From: Mytilus galloprovincialis
Lineage: Eukaryota; Mollusca; Bivalvia; Mytilida; Mytilidae
Length of the DNA stretch: 64,000 nucleotides
Assembly: GCF_965363235.1 (NCBI RefSeq)
Contig: NC_134849.1
Span: 66,421,122-66,485,121 of the forward strand
Direction of reading: 5' to 3'
Positions 57,896 to 64,000 of this stretch are shown in pieces. The notes under the pieces were generated by a model, which saw nothing but the letters and a program-made list of their open reading frames with translations, was not told the DNA's origin and did not search any database. Each line of letters opens with the position of its first letter. Within the stretch, counting starts at the first letter, position 1. The position numbers and the translations under genes were made by a program.

Positions 57896-58716
57896 AGTAT
57901 GTAAATATAAGAATGTCTGACACTTAGACACTAAGATCATATTAAATACAAAATTAAGTTTATAGCTTACTTGAAATGATCAGATATACTTACAATTATA
58001 AAACACATGATAAATGCATTACATGCAGTAATATGCATTTAACTGTGCATTTTATGAAAATTTGAATTTAACTTCTTATCATGCATGGTCATGCTCATGG
58101 CAAAATTTGATAGATCTATGTTCTCTTGACTTCTGTAAATATTCTAACATTTATTGGATGACCAGCTGTAAAAAAGGGGGAGGTTCCACATTATAACATG
58201 AAAATCACTTTATCATGTTTATACCAATTACATGTATTAAATAAGTTTAAAAAGAAATTGGCATTAATTCCTTTATTATCCATATAGTATATATACTATA
58301 ATTGTATTTTTGTACATGTATACTGCAAATAAACATAACATTTGGCTGTTTTCTGGCCTTTGGTCAGGTTGTGGTCTCTTTTTTGACACATTCCCCATTT
58401 TCATTCTCAATTTTACATGCATGTGACTTTTGTGTGTGTTTGTGTCATCAAGGAATTGATCATCTAGGACTCAGCAAAGACTGGGCATTTATCATGTTTA
58501 TTTATATCAGTGTGACTGTGTACATTATTTGTGCTGGTCAATCTTAACATAAATACTTCAAAATCACCGTCAACAAAATGGTGTAAATATTTACTTGACA
58601 AATATTGAAATTTGATAGTAGTTCACAGTTTATTAGAATCAGCAGTGTACATGGTGTATTTAGAAGTTTCCAATGGAAAAGTTTGCTGATAATCAAGTCT
58701 TCTACTTTGTTAAACA
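57896..58716. other. EXT1 intron stretch
   Basis: A repeat fragment at about 58340-58395 (ggttgtggtctcttttttga, cattccccattttcattctc) resembles the head of the repeat at 50805, inverted. No gene is supported. Confidence 0.4.
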
Positions 58717-58874
58717 CAGTGGCGGATCCAGGGGGGGGTTCCGGGGGTGCGCACCCCCCCTTTATTTTTGTCGATCAATGCATTTGTATCTTGACATATG
58801 TTTTGCACCCCCCCTTTGCCCTGGGTGCCCTGGGTTAGCACCCCCCCTTTCGAAAATTCCTGCATCCGCCCCTG
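58717..58874. mobile_element. MITE of the CAGTGGCGGATCC family
   Basis: The ends are CAGTGGCGGATCCAG and an imperfect mirror (tgcatccgcccctg). TTAAACA flanks both sides (58710-58716, 58875-58881). The interior shares gatcaatgcatttg and C-runs with the copy at 39357. Confidence 0.9.
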
Positions 58875-59020
58875 TTAAACATTAGACAGTTAAATAAATA
58901 CATGTACAATTGTATATTTTATGTGTCTTAAGTTTTTGTACATGTATGTTGTTTCTTTGACATCTTTATCTCGATTGACAAGTATGAACATATATACTAT
59001 ATACATATAATTTAATTTTG

Positions 59021-59310
59021 GATGTAACGCATCTTTTGATTGGCTGACGTTATTTTGTTTTGAGCCCATAGACATAATTTGGTCATGTGACCGTGACGTC
59101 ATCAACGTTTTTTCATGGTTTTCTACGGTTTAAAATGGAATTTAGAATTAAATTATAAGAAATGACTGTAATATTTTTTCTGTCTATTCGAAATAACATA
59201 AAAAATGTGGTGCACACTGTAAATAACCCGCTATGCGCGTTATTCAGTGTGCACCACATTTTTTATGTTATTTCTGCATAGACAGAAAAAATAATACAGT
59301 CATTCCTTAT
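59021..59310. mobile_element. 290-bp foldback element with CRE and CCAAT motifs (copy 2)
   Basis: It is the reverse orientation of the element at 44764-45052: it begins gatgtaacgcatcttttgat, has TGACGTCA at 59094-59101 and ATTGG near 59038, and ends with the long hairpin whose tip is cccgctatgcgcgtt. Confidence 0.85.
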
Positions 59311-59996
59311 TGTACATTGAAGACCTGTTGGTGACCTTCTGCTGTTGTTTTTTCTATGATCGGGTGGTTGTCTCTTTGACACATTATCCATTTCCATTCT
59401 CAATTTTTATTATATATATATAGAAGTCTATAAAAAGGACCAAGCAGCAAATTTACTATGTACCAGATCGTCTATTCTTTTAGACGATACTATGCAGATA
59501 AGGAAAAAATTATATCAGTATCAAACATTTGCACAACGGTACTGATATAAGATGTTATTATACGAAAAATGTTGTTATTAAATCGTGTTGACAAATATAT
59601 ATATATAAAAATTATATATGATAGTTTTCAGAGAATATAAAATATAAATCACAGGGGATTCAGTGTATTGGGTTGATACAGTACAAGTTCTAGGAAATTC
59701 AAGTCTGTGCTGTCTTCAATTGTCACATCTAATTTGTGCACAACAAGCATACATCTGTACATACATATATATATACTCCATATATTTAGTACAAAATATA
59801 CATGCATCACCATCAGTCAACTGCAAATTATGCATGTACATGTACACAGAATTAATTTTCATCACATCATCAAACAGTAGCAATACTCTTTCATTAACTA
59901 TTCAGACTTTTTGTAATAAATCAGTTTTATAGCAAACTAAAGGAAAACAGTAGGTTTAAGATAACAAATTATTCTGTTAGGTATGTCAGTACAGAG

Positions 59997-60545
59997 ACTG
60001 ACACATGAATCATGGCTGTTTAATTACACAGTCTGTCAAGTCAAGTGTTTGCTTCTGTAACAAGAAATAGAGAGGGGTATAGAGGAGGGTGACATGTGAA
60101 TCATGGCTGTTTAATTACACAGTCTGTCAAGTCAAGTGTTTGCTTCTGTAACAAGAAATAGAGAGGGGTATAGAGGAGGGTGACATGTGAATCATGGCTG
60201 TTTAATTACACAGTCTGTCAAGTCAAGTGTTTGCTTCTGTAACAAGAAATAGAGGGGGGTATAGAGGAGGGCGACATGTGAATCATGGCTGTTTAATTAC
60301 ACAGTCTGTCAAGTCAAGTGTTTGCTTCTGTAACAAGAAATAGAGAGGGGTATAGAGGAGGGTGACATGTGAATCATGGCTGTTTAATTACACAGTCTGT
60401 CAAGTCAAGTGTTTGCTTCTGTAACAAGGAATAGAGGGGGGTATAGAGGAGGGTGACATGTGAATCATGGCTGTTTAATTACACAGTCTGTCAAGTCAAG
60501 TGTTTGCTTCTGTAACAAGAAATAGAGGGGGGTATAGAGGAGATT
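59997..60545. repeat. 91-bp minisatellite, 6 copies
   Basis: The copies are anchored by gaatcatggctgtttaatta at 60007, 60098, 60189, 60280, 60371 and 60462. They differ only at a few a/g sites (agagagggg versus agagggggg), so the expansion is recent. Confidence 0.93.
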
Positions 60546-61339
60546 GACACATGAAGTTCTGATCTAAAGGGATGGCCAAAAATATGTGTCTGTTTCATAA
60601 GAGTTTCCTATCTACTGTGTCAAAAATTGATCTAGTAGAATCTGAAATTATAATATTTGCATGTCTCTAAATGTCTTGATAATTTAGATTACTAATCTAT
60701 GATACATGTATATTTAATTAATTTTGTAACAAGTTAGAAAGGGACAAAAAATTTTCTGAATTAAACATTGTGCACTAGTACTACATTAGTTTAAACATAT
60801 TTATTTATAGTGGATTGGGAAACAAGTTTTGCAACTTATATTAATCCCTTTCCACTTTGCGGGTGCGAGTGCTGCCTTGTTGCGGCATTAGCCTGCTCTT
60901 TTTCGAAATCTACAAGGGTGTCTTTAACATACATTAGATTTATTGGCGCCATGCCGTACATGTATAAAATATAAAAAATTAAAGGACATTTGTCGTCATC
61001 AATGCTCACTACTAGTACATGTAGTATGACTCGGTCTGTTTATTTTTGCGACAACTGTTTGCAAAATCCAAAGAACAAAAATTTGAACATTTATTTATTA
61101 TAATTACACCTTATGTAAGAATCCTGGATTTTGATTGGTTGATAGCTAGTGTATTTTTCACCAATTTACTGTTATCAAATGCATATCGTTCATTTTTTAA
61201 CGCCGCCGGGGTATTTGCCAAAAAAATATGCCTTTTTTACCCTCTCTTCCGTGGTATTTGCCAAAAAATACTCTATCCGACTGGACGCTTGTAACGTCAC
61301 GATCATCAATGCGTTTTTGAACATTGACATTCGGTGTAA
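60546..61339. other. EXT1 intron stretch
   Basis: It contains a GC-richer block (60855-60900) and ttgattggttgatagc near 61131, which resembles the CCAAT part of the foldback family. No gene is supported. Confidence 0.35.
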
Positions 61340-61490
61340 TTAAACAGATATATCATGTTCTTGAGGGGTATTTGCGAAAAATACCAGTCTTGAGAATGAA
61401 TTTCCCTCGCCTTACGGCTCGCGAAATTTACCATTCTCTCGACTGGTATTTTTCGCAAATACCCCTCCTTAACATGATATATCTGTTTAA
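61340..61490. mobile_element. foldback hairpin element
   Basis: Long arms mirror: ttaaacagatatatcatgtt / aacatgatatatctgtttaa, and gaggggtatttgcgaaaaat / atttttcgcaaatacccctc, around the tip cgccttacggctcgcg. It resembles the hairpin halves at 35043, 44764 and 59160. Confidence 0.85.
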
Positions 61491-61500
61491 AATACCACAT

Positions 61501-62039
61501 AATGCCATATAATACCATATAATGCCATATGCTGAGATAAATTTGTCATTACATCATAGCCTAAAGGACATTTATATTTTTGTGGATTTCACTGATTCAG
61601 AATTTAAATGGCAAATTAAGATACCATCCATTTCAGCATTTCTTTTTGTCCATTTAAGCGACATACAATTTACAGTACTATATGTAGTAATCTGTCATAG
61701 GTGTTCTTTTAGGTAAAAGTTTTCAAAGTGAATTTTATTGAGAAAATATATTATTTTAGAAAATATGAAATTATGAAATATTTTATTACAAATTTGAATT
61801 TAATTAATCAGGTAAATTTTGTTAAACATGTCGCTTGTAAATAATTGCTCTGAGCAACACTTTGGTATCTTGTCAATTGTCATTAATTAATCTGAGCAAT
61901 ATTATGTTTTAATTAGGATTATAAATGTAATTAACTTGTATCTCTCTAATTGACATTATTCATATTTCACCTTTGGACATTGTAAACAATATTATTAAAA
62001 CTCAAATCATCTCAATTATCAAAATTATCAATGTCTGTC
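61501..62039. other. AT-rich stretch before the retroelement region
   Basis: No gene or defined repeat is recognised apart from a few ccatataat repeats at 61498-61530. Confidence 0.35.
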
Positions 62040-63225
62040 ATTTATGAGTAGTTTTCAGGATTCGCCTTAAATATCGGAGTCGAACAGTTATTCGTCAGTG
62101 TAGTCTCGTCAGTGTTATCCAGATAGGAGTGCTTCCAAAGCCAACCAGGCTCAGCTACTCAGGAAAAATGCTAACTCAAAAGACAGCTCAACACAACAGT
62201 AACTATTCAAGCCAGACAACATCAATTTGGAATATTACGAACATTTTGGACTTAACTTTAACTGTGAATTAGTGAAATTAGTGACTTTATTATTTGGAAC
62301 ATTTGAACTTTATTTATTTGTAAATTGTTTCGGCATCATTATCATCATTTAGATCTGTTATTATATAAAATTGTTACAACTTGCTGCTTGCTTTATAGTT
62401 TTGCCTGCCATTGCTTAAGTCTTGCGAAAGACTGACCCCCTGTGCCTTGGGCTATGCATGTTCGATAGTCCCCCTTAAACTCGACGTGCATTGGCTCTTG
62501 GTGACAGATTTGGTGGCGGGCCCGTTGGCAGCATTTCGATCCATTTAGCTTTGGCATGGCATTATTATTAGCAACAGCTTTCAAAACTACTTTTAAATTA
62601 TCTACTTACAAAATTTGTGATGGAATTTCGTAACTAAAATTCAACTGAAGGAACAGCAGAGAATGAGAATCAACTATTGAAGCTAAGTAACTTATTGAAA
62701 TATTATTTATTATTTTATCTTAACATTTAAATTTTAATTTTCCAGTTTCAGCAAATATTGTGCAAGATTGAATCTAAATAGATTAAAAATAAAAATTAGT
62801 TTTAAATCTGTAAAAGTTATTGGTAGTATTCAAATGATTTTTTTTTTCATAGTCTACCATTTACAGAAGTCTAATTATAATCTTGTTTAGTTTCAGTTTT
62901 CAACTTTAAAAGTTGCTGTACCAAAGTTGGCAAACTAATTGTAAAGAAAGACAACTGCAGTGTGTGAACAAAATAGAACTACTACAGAGACTAAAGATAA
63001 GTAGCTTTTGAAATAATAATATTCATAATAATTCTCGAAATAAAATTGCTAGTTATCAAAGCAAAAAGTTTCTTCAAAGAAAAGTTGTGAATATATATAA
63101 ATTATTGAGACTGCTAATAAATTTAAGACATTTTGTAGTTTTACACACATTTTATATGGCACATTGCCTTTTTATTCTGTAAATATATTTTATCTAATAT
63201 AGCCAAAATTCTTTTAGTAGAAGTC
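62040..63225 (+). mobile_element. possible 5' leader/LTR region of a retrotransposon
   Basis: The GC-richer block at 62400-62540 (with tggtgacagatttggtggcg near 62500) looks like the primer-binding part of a retroelement leader. I cannot fix LTR borders because the 3' LTR is outside. No gag frame is visible between here and the protease frame. Confidence 0.35.
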
Positions 63226-64000
63226 ATGGGAAAGAAAAGAATTAAGAATATATGGTGCTGCAAAAGATCAAAATGTGCAAGTCTTTCAACTGTTACAGCA
63301 AAAGAAGCAGATATAGAATTTAAATCATCTTTAGAAAGAAACTTTATGTACCTGAACATTGAAAATTCAAATCAAAAGTGCTTAATTGACAGTGGAGCCA
63401 CTATAAGTTGTATAAGTCAACATCTTTTAAAACAACTTAAACCACAAGCTGAAATACAAAGATCATCAATATTTAGTGGAGTTGGAGTATGTGGAGAAGT
63501 ACACCCAGTGCTAGGAAAAACTATTTTGGAAATTAGATTCGGCGAACACAAAATTTTACAGAACTTTCACATTTTCGAAACGCTTCATTCAAAAATACTT
63601 CTTGGATTGGACTTCTTGGTAACTCATAAGGTTAATTTGGATTTTGGAAAAATGACAATATCTGTGCCTAATGTATCAGAAAAAGATAGTGCTACACTGA
63701 AAGGAAAGGAGATCATGGTGTCTACAGTTACTGTTCCAACATTCATAGATGACAACATTCAGATTGCCATGGCAACCACAGTGGATTTAGTCCAAATACA
63801 ACCACAATCTGAAATCATAATTCCAGTACATGTTGGAAAGTTTAAACATGGAACAACAGTAATTTTAGAACCTAAAGGAAACTTATCCATTGAACATCAA
63901 GTAGCAGGAGGGAAGACAATTTCTACAGTGTTAAGAGGCATAGCTTCATACAGACTTATGAATCCTACAAATTCAACCGTTTACATTCCCAGGAGGACTA
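63226..64000 (+). CDS. retrotransposon pol-type reading frame: aspartic protease, truncated by the window
   Basis: An open frame from ATG 63226 continues past 64000 (258 codons visible). The protease active site is LIDSGAT (DSGA at residues 55-58), with a hydrophobic-hydrophobic-Gly motif ILLGLDF (124-130), the usual second signature of retropepsins. Residues after about 150 form a linker that, in Ty3/Gypsy-like elements, leads to reverse transcriptase, which would lie beyond the window. The N-terminal 20 residues contain three Cys (CCKRSKC) but not a proper CCHC knuckle. The frame has no stop in the part seen, suggesting a young copy. It sits in EXT1 intron 1. Which clade it belongs to cannot be told without the RT. 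Confidence 0.75.
   Translation, partial: MGKKRIKNIWCCKRSKCASLSTVTAKEADIEFKSSLERNFMYLNIENSNQKCLIDSGATISCISQHLLKQLKPQAEIQRSSIFSGVGVCGEVHPVLGKTILEIRFGEHKILQNFHIFETLHSKILLGLDFLVTHKVNLDFGKMTISVPNVSEKDSATLKGKEIMVSTVTVPTFIDDNIQIAMATTVDLVQIQPQSEIIIPVHVGKFKHGTTVILEPKGNLSIEHQVAGGKTISTVLRGIASYRLMNPTNSTVYIPRRT

Overview
The window looks like nuclear DNA of a bivalve mollusc, most likely a marine mussel. It is AT-rich, has short exons in long introns with GT-AG splice sites, and is crowded with short dispersed elements. Several of these carry a 3' end of the type 'gttgtctcattggcaatcataccacatcttc' (here only positions are listed), which I associate with mussel genomes; the species assignment is an inference. 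There are no prokaryotic features. Four metazoan genes are rebuilt below exon by exon from conserved protein segments and splice signals.

Layout. (1) 1-8037 is a tandem array of about 100 copies of an ~80 bp monomer. (2) 7996-17084, minus strand: ten exons of a gamma-syntrophin-like gene (PDZ and PH domains); its 5' end and C-terminal exons are missing. (3) 21461-28413, plus strand: a complete EFHC1-like gene (11 exons, 639 residues, three DM10 domains and a degenerate EF-hand). (4) 35220-43473, minus strand: a complete DNAJC27/RBJ-like gene (7 exons, 266 residues, Ras-like GTPase plus C-terminal J domain). (5) 53055-53956, plus strand: the first coding exon of an EXT1-like exostosin; the rest lies outside and 54-63 kb reads as its first intron. 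(6) 63226-64000: the start of a retrotransposon pol-type reading frame with an aspartic protease, running off the window. The genes do not form an operon-like unit. EFHC1 and DNAJC27 both belong to families linked to cilia or flagella, and both have an RFX X-box-like 14-mer upstream.

The most interesting observation is the origin of the 8 kb array. Read on the minus strand, each monomer is a copy of the last ~42 nt of a syntrophin PH-domain exon (7996-8148), its 5' splice site (AAG|GTATGT) and ~38 nt of intron. The array begins inside the coding exon and fills the next intron with about 100 copies of a real splice donor. I know of no described satellite of this kind.

Most of the rest is repeats: foldback elements carrying CRE and CCAAT motifs, several small inverted-repeat elements with target-site duplications, a 2.2 kb composite element with 451 bp direct terminal repeats, a perfect-looking 1,413 bp triplication, SINE-like copies and several minisatellites.
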